A stretch of 64,000 nt of DNA. Source: Thiosymbion sp942492625 (GTDB lineage: Bacteria > Pseudomonadota > Gammaproteobacteria > Chromatiales > Chromatiaceae). The notes beneath the pieces are model-generated. The model saw only the letters and a list, made by a program, of their open reading frames with translations, was not told the origin of the DNA and did not search any database. Shown in pieces: positions 44,612 through 54,482 of the stretch. Both the position numbers and the translations under genes were made by a program. The stretch covers positions 1-64,000 of the forward strand of contig CALOFM010000029.1 in the NCBI GenBank assembly GCA_942492625.1, read 5' to 3'. The number at the start of each line of letters is the position of its first letter. Position 1 is the stretch's first letter.

Positions 44612-46291
44612 TTATCCTCCGGTGCGAGGTGTCGAAGGCGGTGCGGCCGGCGGCGCATACCACTGATCCTTATGTACCAGCTTGGGCTCCGCTGGGTCGG
44701 CCTCGTAGGAGGGCGTCATGATTGCCACCCCATACTCGTTGAAGACGTCCAGAATGCTATCGTGCAGATCCGAGTAAATCCGCGCCATGCTCGCGGGATC
44801 GCTGCAGTAGGCATTCAGCTCGTGGGTGACGGCGAAATCCCCCAGTTCCTGCCTCAGTACGAAGGGCTCCGGTTGTTTGAGCAGCCCCTCGGTGCGATCG
44901 GCGGCGAGCTTGAGCATGGCGTCGATCTGGCGCCAGGGGGTCTCATAGCCGATGCCTACCGCTGTATGCAGGATCAGGCCCTGGTGCTCAGCCAACGTGC
45001 TGTAGTTGATGACCTCGCCGCTGAGGATGCTGGTGTTGGGAATCACGATCTCCTCGTTCTTCAGGGAGCGCAGCCGGGTCACCAAGACCCGAATCTCGAT
45101 GACCTCGCCGACGGTGTCATTTATCTTGACCCGGTCGCCGACCTTGAACGGACGCCGGTAGGCCATGCTGTAGCCGGCGATGATGTTGGCGATGATGGAG
45201 GAGGACCCGAGGGAGACGATGAGGCCGAGCAGGATGGAGATACCCTTGAACGCCTCGGACTCGGAGCCCGGAATGTAAGGATAGGCCACCACGACCGCGA
45301 AGATGACCACCAGCAGGCGCAGGATTCGGTAGGTGGGCCAAGCCCATTCCTGCTCAAACGACTTCAACCTGATGGCGCCGCGGTCGACGCTGCGGAAAAA
45401 GGCCTGGATCATCCGCAGGATATAGCGGGTGACGAAGAACAGGATGACCAGGAACACCAGGTCCGGGACCGTGGCGAGGACCGCCGTCCCCATGGTCTGC
45501 AGCGGGTCCAGGATCAGGTCGAAAAGCCACGCGGCGAAGCCGCGCGTCCATGGGTAGAGGCCCAGGACGAAGTTCAGGTAGAAGTAGAGGGTAAGCGCCC
45601 CTAGGACGAGGTGCAGGGCCTTGATGAGTCCCCGCAGAAACTGGGCCAACTGCTGTGCTTTGACAAACCGTGCCGACTGCGCCTCCAGGGCCTTTAAATG
45701 GTCCCGCAGGCGCCGTGCGACGACGCCGTCCAGGCTGCGAATCCCCTTGCGGTAACCGACAAACAACCCGATGCCAATCAGGGTAGCCGCGAGGGCATAG
45801 AGGCTCTTGATCGCCAGGACTCGCGGGCTGCGGTCGAGACGATAGTCCGTAATTGTCTCTCGAAGCCGCAATTGGGCCGTCTCGGCGAGCACCTTTCGGC
45901 TTATCCCCTCTAACTTGGTATCTTCGTCGAAGAGGTCGAGCACAAAACGCCCGCCGGCCGTAATGATCGTGCGGTCGTCTTGTTCCTCCAAGTTGACGTC
46001 GCCTGAGGGGATAGTCTCATCATCCGCGATCGCTATGATTCGCTGTTTAATCTCCCTGACGCGCCGCTTCGCGGGAAAGGCGGAAATGCCCCTCACCGCA
46101 AGGAAGACACGCCCATCTATGACCACCTCGGCAGAATCGAGATCTACGGCTTTGGACTGCGCTCCGCCGGCCTGCTCCCCTGCAGCGTTGATCACGGCGG
46201 CATATGAAGCCCAGAGCAAAAAACCGACGACGAGCAAGCGAGGCATAGTCGGGCTTCCGCGCCGCGGCGCCAGACGCTCAAAACCCTTCAT
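44612..46291 (-). CDS. MscS-family mechanosensitive channel, large periplasmic-domain type
   Basis: 559 residues with signal (LLVVGFLLWASYAAVINAAG) and a periplasmic domain of about 150 residues. Several helices follow, then the MscS pore (SILLGLIVSLGSSSIIANII) and beta domain (FKVGDRVKINDTVGEVIEI, IPNTSILSGEVINYS). The ATG at 46291 has GGAGG upstream. The architecture resembles larger MscS paralogues rather than minimal MscS. Probably opens on membrane tension to vent ions; it is the second MscS gene in the window and the only one that looks complete. Confidence 0.92.
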   Translation of the reverse strand: MKGFERLAPRRGSPTMPRLLVVGFLLWASYAAVINAAGEQAGGAQSKAVDLDSAEVVIDGRVFLAVRGISAFPAKRRVREIKQRIIAIADDETIPSGDVNLEEQDDRTIITAGGRFVLDLFDEDTKLEGISRKVLAETAQLRLRETITDYRLDRSPRVLAIKSLYALAATLIGIGLFVGYRKGIRSLDGVVARRLRDHLKALEAQSARFVKAQQLAQFLRGLIKALHLVLGALTLYFYLNFVLGLYPWTRGFAAWLFDLILDPLQTMGTAVLATVPDLVFLVILFFVTRYILRMIQAFFRSVDRGAIRLKSFEQEWAWPTYRILRLLVVIFAVVVAYPYIPGSESEAFKGISILLGLIVSLGSSSIIANIIAGYSMAYRRPFKVGDRVKINDTVGEVIEIRVLVTRLRSLKNEEIVIPNTSILSGEVINYSTLAEHQGLILHTAVGIGYETPWRQIDAMLKLAADRTEGLLKQPEPFVLRQELGDFAVTHELNAYCSDPASMARIYSDLHDSILDVFNEYGVAIMTPSYEADPAEPKLVHKDQWYAPPAAPPSTPRTGG

Positions 46292-46407
46292 GGTGCATGA
46301 CCTCCCCCGTTTGTTCAGATCACTATAACCCCAGTAAGCCAAGAGTTCCCGCGCGCTTGGCGCGAGGCTCTGCCCGGAAAGCCATCGCATTCCGCGCGCA
46401 CTTTAGG

Positions 46408-47718
46408 TTACGGAGGCCAGACGATCTCTAGGTTATCCGGAGACACGTAGTCTGCGCTCACGAACAACACCAGGCGCAGACCGTCGGTGAAGTAGGGATC
46501 GAGGGTGTAGTTGTAACGGGGGTCCTCGGGCGTTGCCACGCCAACGCCTTTGACGTAGCCGACGCCGGCCAGGCTGCCCGACAACAGCAAATCCTGGAGC
46601 AGGTAGTCGCGCGTCTCGTCCACATCGGCGTCGATCTTGTGGGTAGTGATCGTCTTGGAGGACAGCCTGACGCCGATGTCGCGGCTGATCTGCCCGATCC
46701 AGACATCTCGGCCCGCATGCTTGAGCGGCATGAGCCAGAGCCGCAGGTGGTTTCGCTCATCAACGGAACCGCGAGTCTTCTGCAGCGCGATATCCTGCTT
46801 GCGGCCGTCGAGGTACAGGGCCGAGACCGGGGAGGTGCGATATTTTACCCCGAACAGGGATGACCAGATCGTGCGCATGACTGTGCTGCCCGTGACCGTC
46901 TCGGTGGGATCCCAGCCGCGCCGAACGAACGCATTGAACAGCTTGCCGTTACCGGGCCCAATGACAACGATGTTGAGCGGGTCTCCCGGTGTTTTCCCAT
47001 CCGGGCCCAGCGAGCAGCAGGGATAGGCTTCCAGCGCCCGGCGCAGCCCGGCGCGATCGACCTCGCGCCGAGTGCCCGGCGGCACGGCCTTGTCAAACTC
47101 GACCTGCGTGTAGTCTGCCTCGATGCCCGGCACCTCCAGCACGAATTCGAAGGCCTTGGTGCGCCCGGGGTGATAGAGCACCGCGCTGACGTATTTCACC
47201 CCATAGTCCTGGTTGGTGTGAACGAACCCCTCTACGGTCCCGCCTACCGGGACGCGCAGGGGCATCGCCTGCCTGTCGAGATACACCTGCATGTCTTTCT
47301 CGGCCTTCGCCGAGAAGCCCGAGCGGAACATCCAGGCCACTTCCTGGGGCGAGAAATAATCCGGGTCCATCTGCGCCGGCAAGAACATATAATCGACGTC
47401 GTCGCGGTTCTCGACTCGGACCCAGACGGGCTGGATCTCGCGCGATTGCAGAGGGACTCGGAATATCGCGGCGGCTTCCTCCGCGCTCGGGGCAGCGACG
47501 GTGACTGTGACGCCATCGCGCGTCTGCGTCTGGGTTCGCTGCATAAACCCGGCTCCCTGTCCCGGCTTAGGCGTGAAGCTGGCACAGCCTGCCGCCAAGA
47601 CGGCAGCGGCCACGGCAAAAACGATGGCCGCGAACAGGCGCGCACACTTGTCTTCGCGGCATCGCGCGACGGCGATCGCGACGGTGATGACGGAGAGACT
47701 GCTTACCCCTGCTGACAA
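46408..47718 (-). CDS. LssY C-terminal-domain lipoprotein
   Basis: A lipoprotein signal (LFAAIVFAVAAAVLAAGC) precedes about 380 residues: VRVENRDDVDYMFLPAQMDP, PLNIVVIGPGNG, LWLMPLKHAGRDVWIGQISR. The last two parts match the LssY_C domain, found in the C-terminus of the Legionella type I secretion gene lssY and in free-standing proteins; its activity is unknown. The start is uncertain: TTG 47718 is the nearest in-frame start to the signal, GTG 47754 has a better ribosome site. The longer open frame upstream crosses unrelated DNA. Confidence 0.7.
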   Translation of the reverse strand: MSAGVSSLSVITVAIAVARCREDKCARLFAAIVFAVAAAVLAAGCASFTPKPGQGAGFMQRTQTQTRDGVTVTVAAPSAEEAAAIFRVPLQSREIQPVWVRVENRDDVDYMFLPAQMDPDYFSPQEVAWMFRSGFSAKAEKDMQVYLDRQAMPLRVPVGGTVEGFVHTNQDYGVKYVSAVLYHPGRTKAFEFVLEVPGIEADYTQVEFDKAVPPGTRREVDRAGLRRALEAYPCCSLGPDGKTPGDPLNIVVIGPGNGKLFNAFVRRGWDPTETVTGSTVMRTIWSSLFGVKYRTSPVSALYLDGRKQDIALQKTRGSVDERNHLRLWLMPLKHAGRDVWIGQISRDIGVRLSSKTITTHKIDADVDETRDYLLQDLLLSGSLAGVGYVKGVGVATPEDPRYNYTLDPYFTDGLRLVLFVSADYVSPDNLEIVWPP

Positions 47719-47786
47719 GGGCCGAGACCGGGACGGGAAGAACCGCAGGTTCACTTTCTGGCTCCATGAGCAGCAACTCTGCCCTG

Positions 47787-47895
47787 TCAGTTGATCGAAG
47801 CCAGCTTCAGCCCCACGATGCCGACCACGATCAGGCCGACAAAGAAAAAGCGGGCCAAGTTGGCCGGCTCGCTGAACAGCCCGACACCGACAATC
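47787..47895 (-). pseudogene. 3' fragment of an SMR exporter gene
   Basis: The minus strand reads SEPANLARFFFVGLIVVGIV followed by GLKLAS and a stop. This is nearly the same as the C-terminus of the intact SMR gene at 58.2 kb (GEPATLARFFFVGLIVVGIV). Upstream of the fragment the sequence no longer matches, and the frame becomes Arg-rich. It is a diverged, detached tail sitting between the LssY_C gene and batD. Confidence 0.8.
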
Positions 47896-47986
47896 CGGAA
47901 ACGCACCGAACGTCCGCGTCGCAGCCCTATCTTGCCGCTCGTCGATGCTTGTATCCCTCCTGTTCTCATTATTCTTGAGTATGTGA

Positions 47987-49318
47987 TCATCGAGCGTTGA
48001 GCAAAGGCAGGACCGCTGATCGACGAGGCGAGCCTGTGGATTTTGCCGCCGCGCGTTCTGCTTCAAATGCCCGAGCAAGCTCGTCTCCCCGCCACGAGCT
48101 CGACGGCGCCGGACCGAGGAGGTGACGTTGCATCCCGAGGACGGCGGCGCGCAGCTCGGGGCCGGGCTCGAATCGAACCTCCTGCGTGTTGCGCCACTCG
48201 TTCCAGGCCGCATGCGCTTCGATGGCATGATCGCGGCGGCAGGCGCGGCGCAATTTTCGAGCGGCCACGCGATCGACGGGATTCAGCGTCAACCAAAACT
48301 CCTGTGCCAGGGCGGCGAGACGTCGCCTCTGCCATGCCCCAGCCGCTGTAGCGCAGACCGCGGCCAAAACCCAGAGCCAGGGTCGAGTCGATGTGGCGGT
48401 GCTGTCACCGGTGGCGGTCGACGGCGGCGCAGCGACTTCGAATGTCACGCCGGGCAACGTTTTTGACTGGAGCTCTTCTGTCTTCGGGTTCCACCAGACA
48501 TAAGTCAGCGCGGGAAGATCGAAGGTGCCCGGCTTCTGCAACAGATACGTGATCGTCTCGCGGCGCTCGCCGAGGAATTCGCCCCGCTCCGTCTTGTCGG
48601 TTACTTCCGGCTGGCCCGGATAGACGCGGACACCGTCGGGCGCCTGGGTCGGCGCGGCAGCCAGCGCCATCCCGGTCATCTGTGCGGCGCGCTGCACGAT
48701 CGTGCGTTTGAAGACGGCGCCGACTTCGACCGGGCCGGGTTGCGGTTCCCATTCTTCCGTGAGGTCGAATGATTCGGTGGTAACCAGGAAACCGACGCCT
48801 TCGCTGGCCGGCGGGCGCCGTATCTCGACGCGCGCCGTAGGCACCGCAACTTGCTGCTCCTTCACGGGGCCGGTGAAGCCATCGCGGCTGCCAAAACGCA
48901 CTCTAAACCCGGGAATCTCCACCGTTCCCGACTGCTGCGAGAACAACGCGAGCTCATGGGTTTGCACGAACCAGCTTTCACCGTCGATTTCCTGCGACGA
49001 CACGACCGGGCTCCCAACCTTCAGGGTCACAGTGCGCGGGATCTCCGGCAGCGAGAAGCTGGCCGCACCCGCAAAGGATCCGCGCGCGCGCAGCTCCACA
49101 AAGAAGGGAACGCGCTGGCCGGTCCACGCCTTCGCTTCCGGCACGCGAATCGCCACCGGTGCGACCTCGGCGCGCACAACGATCGAGAAAAAAAGAAGAA
49201 AGACGAGCAGGATTGGAACAGGAGCTAACGGAGGGAACACAGAGGAATAGAAAACCGTCTCTGTTATCTCTGTTTCCTCCTGTTGAAATTCCTCCGTGCT
49301 TTCCGTTCCGGGGCTCAT
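47987..49318 (-). CDS. batD: BatD-like aerotolerance protein
   Basis: 443 residues: export signal (VPILLVFLLFFSIVVRAEVA), an Ig-like N-terminal part (VPFFVELRARGSFAGAASF), a large beta region, one transmembrane helix near 335 (PWLWVLAAVCATAAGAW) and a cytoplasmic tail. BatD works with MoxR, DUF58 and VWA proteins in the periplasm; the precise activity is unknown. ATG 49318 overlaps the TPR gene stop (ATGA). The first 30 residues (TEEFQQEETEITETVFYSSV) are encoded by a copy of a palindromic repeat, so the native start may have been altered. Confidence 0.82.
   Translation of the reverse strand: MSPGTESTEEFQQEETEITETVFYSSVFPPLAPVPILLVFLLFFSIVVRAEVAPVAIRVPEAKAWTGQRVPFFVELRARGSFAGAASFSLPEIPRTVTLKVGSPVVSSQEIDGESWFVQTHELALFSQQSGTVEIPGFRVRFGSRDGFTGPVKEQQVAVPTARVEIRRPPASEGVGFLVTTESFDLTEEWEPQPGPVEVGAVFKRTIVQRAAQMTGMALAAAPTQAPDGVRVYPGQPEVTDKTERGEFLGERRETITYLLQKPGTFDLPALTYVWWNPKTEELQSKTLPGVTFEVAAPPSTATGDSTATSTRPWLWVLAAVCATAAGAWQRRRLAALAQEFWLTLNPVDRVAARKLRRACRRDHAIEAHAAWNEWRNTQEVRFEPGPELRAAVLGMQRHLLGPAPSSSWRGDELARAFEAERAAAKSTGSPRRSAVLPLLNAR
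49218..49283. repeat. Dispersed palindromic repeat, copy A
   Basis: Left part ACAGGAGCTAACGGAGG (49218-49234) and right part TCTCTGTTTCCTCCTGT (49267-49283) are both identical to copy B at 50.9 kb. It lies within the 5' coding end of batD. Confidence 0.85.
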
Positions 49319-49899
49319 TTTGCGCCCTCCTTCTCCATCGCATTTTGGTAGGCGAATTTCGCCTTCAGGAAGTCCGCCGGTTTGGTCTGCACGCGCCGCA
49401 GCCATAGGGCTTGAACGGATGCATCGGTAACGGCCTGCTCGCCTGCGATTTGGGTTTCCTGCCCCTCATCTTTCTTCGCCTTGTTGTCGAAGACGATCTC
49501 ATCGGCACCGATCTTCTGATCACCCATGTCGCCGCCTGTTCGCTCGACCTGTTTTGCGCGTGAAGCAGCAAGCTCGCGGTTCTCCCGGGCTTCTTTCCAG
49601 TCAGGACGCTTGGCCAGCGCGTGATCGTAAGAGGCGATGGCGGCTTCGTATTTTCCACGCAGCAGCCAGGCGTTGCCTTGATTGTAATGCGCCTCGGAGG
49701 TGTCGCGGCGGGCGAAGGCTTGGGCCGCCTTCTCGAATTCCCCGGCACGATACCAAGCGGCGCCCTGCCACATCGGATCCTGGAAAGCCTGCGCCGCCGC
49801 GGGAAATTCACCGCGGTCGAAATGGCTGGCGCCCTGTTGATCGGGTGTCAGCCACAGACCCGCCCAGGTGATGGCCGCAGCCATGGCGAAGTTTTTCAT
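49315..49899 (-). CDS. TPR protein of the Bat operon (BatC/BatE-like)
   Basis: 194 residues with a hydrophobic start (FAMAAAITWAGLWLTP) and tetratricopeptide-like repeats: FDRGEFPAAAQAFQDPMWQG, WYRAGEFEKAAQAFARRD, GNAWLLRGKYEAAIASYDHA. TPRs mediate protein contacts. Its ATG overlaps the BatB stop and its stop overlaps batD, as expected for a coupled operon. The acidic C-terminus is without known domain. Confidence 0.8.
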   Translation of the reverse strand: MKNFAMAAAITWAGLWLTPDQQGASHFDRGEFPAAAQAFQDPMWQGAAWYRAGEFEKAAQAFARRDTSEAHYNQGNAWLLRGKYEAAIASYDHALAKRPDWKEARENRELAASRAKQVERTGGDMGDQKIGADEIVFDNKAKKDEGQETQIAGEQAVTDASVQALWLRRVQTKPADFLKAKFAYQNAMEKEGAK

Positions 49900-50831
49900 G
49901 TAGCCACGTCCTCTCCGCGGCGTTCACGCCGGAATGAAAGCAGCACCACTAATGCAACCAATGGCACCAGCCAATAGCCCGATTCCTGCCACTGCCCGCC
50001 CGCCTCGCCACCTTGTGCAATCGGCGCGCGAGCCGCACGACGGACGACGGCCGCCACGTCGTCGCCGCCTCCGAGAGTGATCGGCTCGACCGCGGCATCG
50101 AGAATCTCGGCCGCGGCGCGCACTGAATCGCTCTGCGAAGAATCCGGCGCATTGACGGACAGAAACTGAATCGGCAGACGCAGCTCGCCCCGGGCGGATC
50201 TCAGCCCCGCGGCATCGGTGTCCACAGAGTCGGCCAGCACGACAATGCTGCCGCCTTGCTTTCCCTCGGCGAGGACTCGGGCGGCTTCGAGCAACGCGAG
50301 ATCCAACCGGTCGCCCGAAACGGGCATGATTGCCGGGCTGATTTCCGCCGCCATTTGCGCCACTGCAGCCGTGTCACGCGTGGGCGGCAACACGAGGTGC
50401 GCGGACCCCGCATAGGCGATGAGGCCGAGAGGCTGGCCTTTTCGCGCTTCGGCCAAGTCCGCGATCTTGAGACGCGCCCGCTCCAGCCGCGACGGCGCGG
50501 GGTCGGATTGTTCCATGCTGATGTCGGCCTTCAGCAAAATCATCAACGGCGTGGCGTCATGGGCGAAAGGAGTCGGCTCCGGTCGCCACGTCGGCCCGGC
50601 AATGGCCACTGCGGCGACGAGCCAGCCAACCAGCAGCCACCGCGCCGCGCCCTGACCCACAGCACCACGGCCGATCGCCAGTGCGTCCAACAATTGCGCA
50701 TCCATCTGCATGCGCCAGCCACGCAGCGGATCGGAATGCCGCCGCCACAGCCACCAAAGACCCACCGCGAGCGGCACCAGCAGCAACGCCAGCGGGCGGA
50801 TGAAATGGAAGTTGGAAAGCTGCTCGATCAT
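49896..50831 (-). CDS. VWA-domain membrane protein (BatB-like)
   Basis: 311 residues: two helices before and one after a von Willebrand A domain. The metal site reads LLKADISMEQSD, whereas the family has DxSxS, so the third ligand Ser is replaced by Glu and divalent-metal binding may be altered. The segment APSRLERARLKIADL is typical of BatB. Likely an inner-membrane protein with the VWA domain outside the cytoplasm. Coupled with the TPR gene by a four-base overlap. Confidence 0.82.
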   Translation of the reverse strand: MIEQLSNFHFIRPLALLLVPLAVGLWWLWRRHSDPLRGWRMQMDAQLLDALAIGRGAVGQGAARWLLVGWLVAAVAIAGPTWRPEPTPFAHDATPLMILLKADISMEQSDPAPSRLERARLKIADLAEARKGQPLGLIAYAGSAHLVLPPTRDTAAVAQMAAEISPAIMPVSGDRLDLALLEAARVLAEGKQGGSIVVLADSVDTDAAGLRSARGELRLPIQFLSVNAPDSSQSDSVRAAAEILDAAVEPITLGGGDDVAAVVRRAARAPIAQGGEAGGQWQESGYWLVPLVALVVLLSFRRERRGEDVAT

Positions 50832-50856
50832 CTGGGAACAGGAGTTATTTTTTTAG

Positions 50857-50910
50857 ACAGGAGCTAACGGAGGAAACAGAGAATCATTTTCTGTCTCTGT
50901 TTCCTCCTGT
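50857..50910. repeat. Dispersed palindromic repeat, copy B
   Basis: Lies between the BatA and BatB genes. GGAGGAAACAGAGA (50869-50882) pairs perfectly with TCTCTGTTTCCTCC (50894-50907), leaving an 11-base loop: a stable 14-pair hairpin in the operon transcript. The same arms occur in copies A and C. Confidence 0.9.
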
Positions 50911-50929
50911 AAAGCTTCTTGCTTACTGC

Positions 50930-51886
50930 TCATACCCCAACCTCAAGTTTTCCGGTGAGCGGATTCACGCGCACCGATCCCTGGACCGGTAAAACAGTGG
51001 AGGCCCGCGTGTGTTGCAGGATGACCGTCGCCTTTCCCGCAAGCGACAACAGCAATGCGGCCAGCAGCGGCCAGAAAAACAGATCACGACGCGGACGATG
51101 ACTGATCTCCTTGACCTCGCGGGTTTCGATGCGGTCCAGCTCGGCGTAGATGCCTGCGAGCTGCCCTCGATCGGCGGCGAAGAAATAGGAGCCGCCCGCC
51201 GTGAGTGCCACCTCGCGCAGCGCTGCTTCGTCGAGCTTTTCCTCACCGACGGTGGCCGGGTCGCCGATGGCGACGGTATGAATGCGGATACCGCGTTGGT
51301 GGGCGACGCGAGCGGCTTCGACCGGCGGTACCTGGCTCTTGGTGTCATTGCCATCGGTCAGCGCGATAATGGTTTTCGCGGGGGCGTCGCTTTGATCAAA
51401 CAGCGTGACGCCGAGGCCGATCGCGTCGCCGAATGCCGTGCGTGGACCGGCCATGCCGATGGCGGTCTCGTCCAGTAAACGGCGCGACAGCTCCAAGTCC
51501 GTCGAGAAGGGTGCCTGAAGGAAGGGCGCGTCGCCGAAAACCATCAGACCCACGCGGTCCCCTTTTCGGCGGGTAAGAAAATCGCCCAGGACCTCCTTCA
51601 CCGCGCTGAGACGATCCACTCTTGCCCCGGATGCGTTGGTGAAATCCTCCTTACTCATCGAGCCTGACAAGTCCACCAGCAGTAGAAGATCGCGCGTCGG
51701 CAGATCACGCGTGACGGGAGGCTCCAGCCACTGCGGCCGAGCCAGGGCCGCAAGCACCAGCAGCCAGAGCGACGCGAACAAAATGTGCGCCCCCCATCTT
51801 CGCGTGCTTCGACGCGCCGGAGATTCCCCGGCACGTGCCGCATGGATGCGTGCGCCAAAGGGCACCCGAACCGCCACTTCTGCCAC
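50930..51886 (-). CDS. batA: VWA-domain membrane protein (BatA-like)
   Basis: The VWA metal site is complete: LLLLVDLSGSMSKEDF, with TDGN and the Thr of ALTDGNDTKS. A C-terminal helix follows (FFWPLLAALLLSLAGKATVI). The nearest in-frame start is GTG 51886, but family-like coding sequence continues upstream (TFAHLWIFALLPLPWLLRAI) as far as two CTG codons at 51964 and 51967. No ATG, GTG or TTG is available before the in-frame TGA. A heptamer tandem repeat occupies the place where the start should be. Translation may begin at CTG, or the start was damaged. Confidence 0.8.
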   Translation of the reverse strand: MAEVAVRVPFGARIHAARAGESPARRSTRRWGAHILFASLWLLVLAALARPQWLEPPVTRDLPTRDLLLLVDLSGSMSKEDFTNASGARVDRLSAVKEVLGDFLTRRKGDRVGLMVFGDAPFLQAPFSTDLELSRRLLDETAIGMAGPRTAFGDAIGLGVTLFDQSDAPAKTIIALTDGNDTKSQVPPVEAARVAHQRGIRIHTVAIGDPATVGEEKLDEAALREVALTAGGSYFFAADRGQLAGIYAELDRIETREVKEISHRPRRDLFFWPLLAALLLSLAGKATVILQHTRASTVLPVQGSVRVNPLTGKLEVGV

Positions 51887-51977
51887 AGGCCGCGGCGGTA
51901 GGATCGCGCGCAGCAGCCATGGCAGCGGCAGCAGAGCGAAGATCCAGAGATGGGCGAAGGTCAGCAGTGGTAGTGGT

Positions 51978-51998
51978 GGTCAGTGGTCAGTGGTCAGT
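51978..51998. repeat. Heptamer tandem repeat, 3 x GGTCAGT
   Basis: Three perfect units plus a degenerate fourth. It covers the stop codon region of the DUF4381 gene and the expected start region of BatA, and encodes the odd PLTTDH tail of the former. Confidence 0.9.
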
Positions 51999-52444
51999 GG
52001 TCGATGGTGACGGACGATCCAGCGGGCGGCGTAGTCGCGGAGCGCGGCAAGGTCGCAATCGGCCGCGGGACGGCGATAAACCCCGACGGTGAGTTGTTCG
52101 CGCACGGTGTCTGGCATGACCTCAGGACATTGCTCGGTGAGCCAGTCGAGCCACGCGGCACCGGTCTTTCCAGCGATCACCGGACGGGGTGCGGCGGCGA
52201 GCGCGGTGCGGCGGAGGAGCTCTGCGATGCCGGCGGGATCATTGACCGAGGCAAGCTCGCGCAGGGCCGCGCGACGATAGGCATTGGCACGCCAGTGTTT
52301 CCAAGCTCGATGAACGAGAATGAGAACGAGGACGACGAGGATGCCGCCGACGACATACCAGCCCGGCGCCGGCGGCCACCAGGACACCTCCGGCGGGAGC
52401 ACAAGGTCGTGCAGGCGGTCGAGACTGGTGGCGGCTTCTTTCAT
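51980..52444 (-). CDS. DUF4381 protein of the Bat operon
   Basis: 154 residues: DLVLPPEVSWWPPAPGWYVV, one helix (GGILVVLVLILVHRAWKHW) and a cytoplasmic helical domain (YRRAALRELASVNDPAGIAE). This is the usual partner between DUF58 and BatA genes. The end (RHHRPLTTDH) derives from the heptamer repeat. It overlaps the DUF58 stop by four bases. Confidence 0.85.
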   Translation of the reverse strand: MKEAATSLDRLHDLVLPPEVSWWPPAPGWYVVGGILVVLVLILVHRAWKHWRANAYRRAALRELASVNDPAGIAELLRRTALAAAPRPVIAGKTGAAWLDWLTEQCPEVMPDTVREQLTVGVYRRPAADCDLAALRDYAARWIVRHHRPLTTDH

Positions 52445-53376
52445 CGGGCGGCGAGGTGTTGGCCGAAGAGGTCACGCAGTTGATCGGCGACGGGCTCGGC
52501 GGTGGAGACGGGAATCACCGGCACCCGCAAGGCACGGAAGATCTCCGTCCACTCGTCCAGTTCGCGCGCGAAGACCTGACGAAAGGAATCGGCGAAAGCG
52601 GAGCCGGCAGGAATTTCCCAACGGCTGCCATGGTCCGTCGCGATCATTCCGGGCTGACCGACGAGGGAAGCGCCCAGCGGATCGTAGGTCAGCACAGCCA
52701 GCACGTCGTTGTGAGCGGCAAGCAGCGTGGCGAGGCGCTGCGTCTCGTCGTCCGCCCCATCGAGATCGCTGATCAACACCACGAGATGATCGTGCGCCGC
52801 ACGGCGCAAGGCGGCTTCGAGCACGCCGTTGAGGGTGACGTCGCCCTGAGCCGTCGTACCTGAAGCGGTCGTGCCAGAAGCGAGCGCCTGGTTGAAACGC
52901 ACCACTTCGTGGAGCAGGCGCAGTACCGCCGTTTGGCTTCGTTTCGGGCGAATTTCGACCATCTCGGCTTCGTTGAAAACTATCCCACCCACCCGATCGC
53001 CGACGCGCAGCGTGCGCCAGGCGCCGAGGGCGGCCAGCTGCGCGGCGACGACGGATTTCATCGCGCGGCGGCTGCCGAAGAACATCGGCGCACGTTGATC
53101 CACGACGAGCAGGACCGGGCGCTCGCGTTCCTCGTTATAGACGCGGACGTGCGCAGAGCCCCGCCGTGCGGTCGCGCGCCAGTCGATGGAGCGCACGTCG
53201 TCGCCCGGCTGATAATGGCGGAGCTCCTCGAAGGCGAGCCCACGACCGCGCAGCCGCGAGGCATGCCGCCCCGCAAGCAGCGAATGGATCGGCTGGCGCG
53301 GGAGAAACGAATAGCCGCGGGCATCCGCCTGCAGCAGGATCAGCTCATCGAGCGTGATGGTAACGCGCGCGATCAT
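52441..53376 (-). CDS. DUF58 protein of the Bat operon
   Basis: 311 residues with the DUF58 signature YQPGDDVRSIDWRATARRG and a degenerate VWA core (PVLLVVDQRAPMFFGSRRAM; HLVVLISDLDGADDETQ). Such proteins work with MoxR ATPases. Cytoplasmic, no membrane helix seen. It follows moxR in the same direction with a 101-base gap occupied by palindromic repeat copy C. Confidence 0.88.
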   Translation of the reverse strand: MIARVTITLDELILLQADARGYSFLPRQPIHSLLAGRHASRLRGRGLAFEELRHYQPGDDVRSIDWRATARRGSAHVRVYNEERERPVLLVVDQRAPMFFGSRRAMKSVVAAQLAALGAWRTLRVGDRVGGIVFNEAEMVEIRPKRSQTAVLRLLHEVVRFNQALASGTTASGTTAQGDVTLNGVLEAALRRAAHDHLVVLISDLDGADDETQRLATLLAAHNDVLAVLTYDPLGASLVGQPGMIATDHGSRWEIPAGSAFADSFRQVFARELDEWTEIFRALRVPVIPVSTAEPVADQLRDLFGQHLAAR

Positions 53377-53400
53377 GAGTGACAGAATGAGAAAATTTTT

Positions 53401-53472
53401 ACAGGAGAAAACAGAGGGAACGGAGAATTTGGGAACTCCGTTTGGTCGCTTTTCATCTCTGTTTCCTCCCGT
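53401..53472. repeat. Dispersed palindromic repeat, copy C
   Basis: Between moxR and the DUF58 gene. ACAGGAGAAAACAGAGGGAA at 53401 and TCTCTGTTTCCTCCCGT at 53456-53472 correspond to the arms of copies A and B with a few changes, plus an internal GGAGAATTTGGGAACTCC-like hairpin. Confidence 0.85.
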
Positions 53473-53477
53473 TCAAC

Positions 53478-54437
<960 letters not shown>

Positions 54438-54482
54438 GGCTCTTTGTAATCGAATGCTTATGGACGGGTGCCATCCCCGCGT

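Noticed and set aside
47719..48228. N-terminal extension of the LssY_C lipoprotein
   Set aside because: The extra 170 codons run across the SMR fragment and unrelated DNA, before a good lipoprotein signal.
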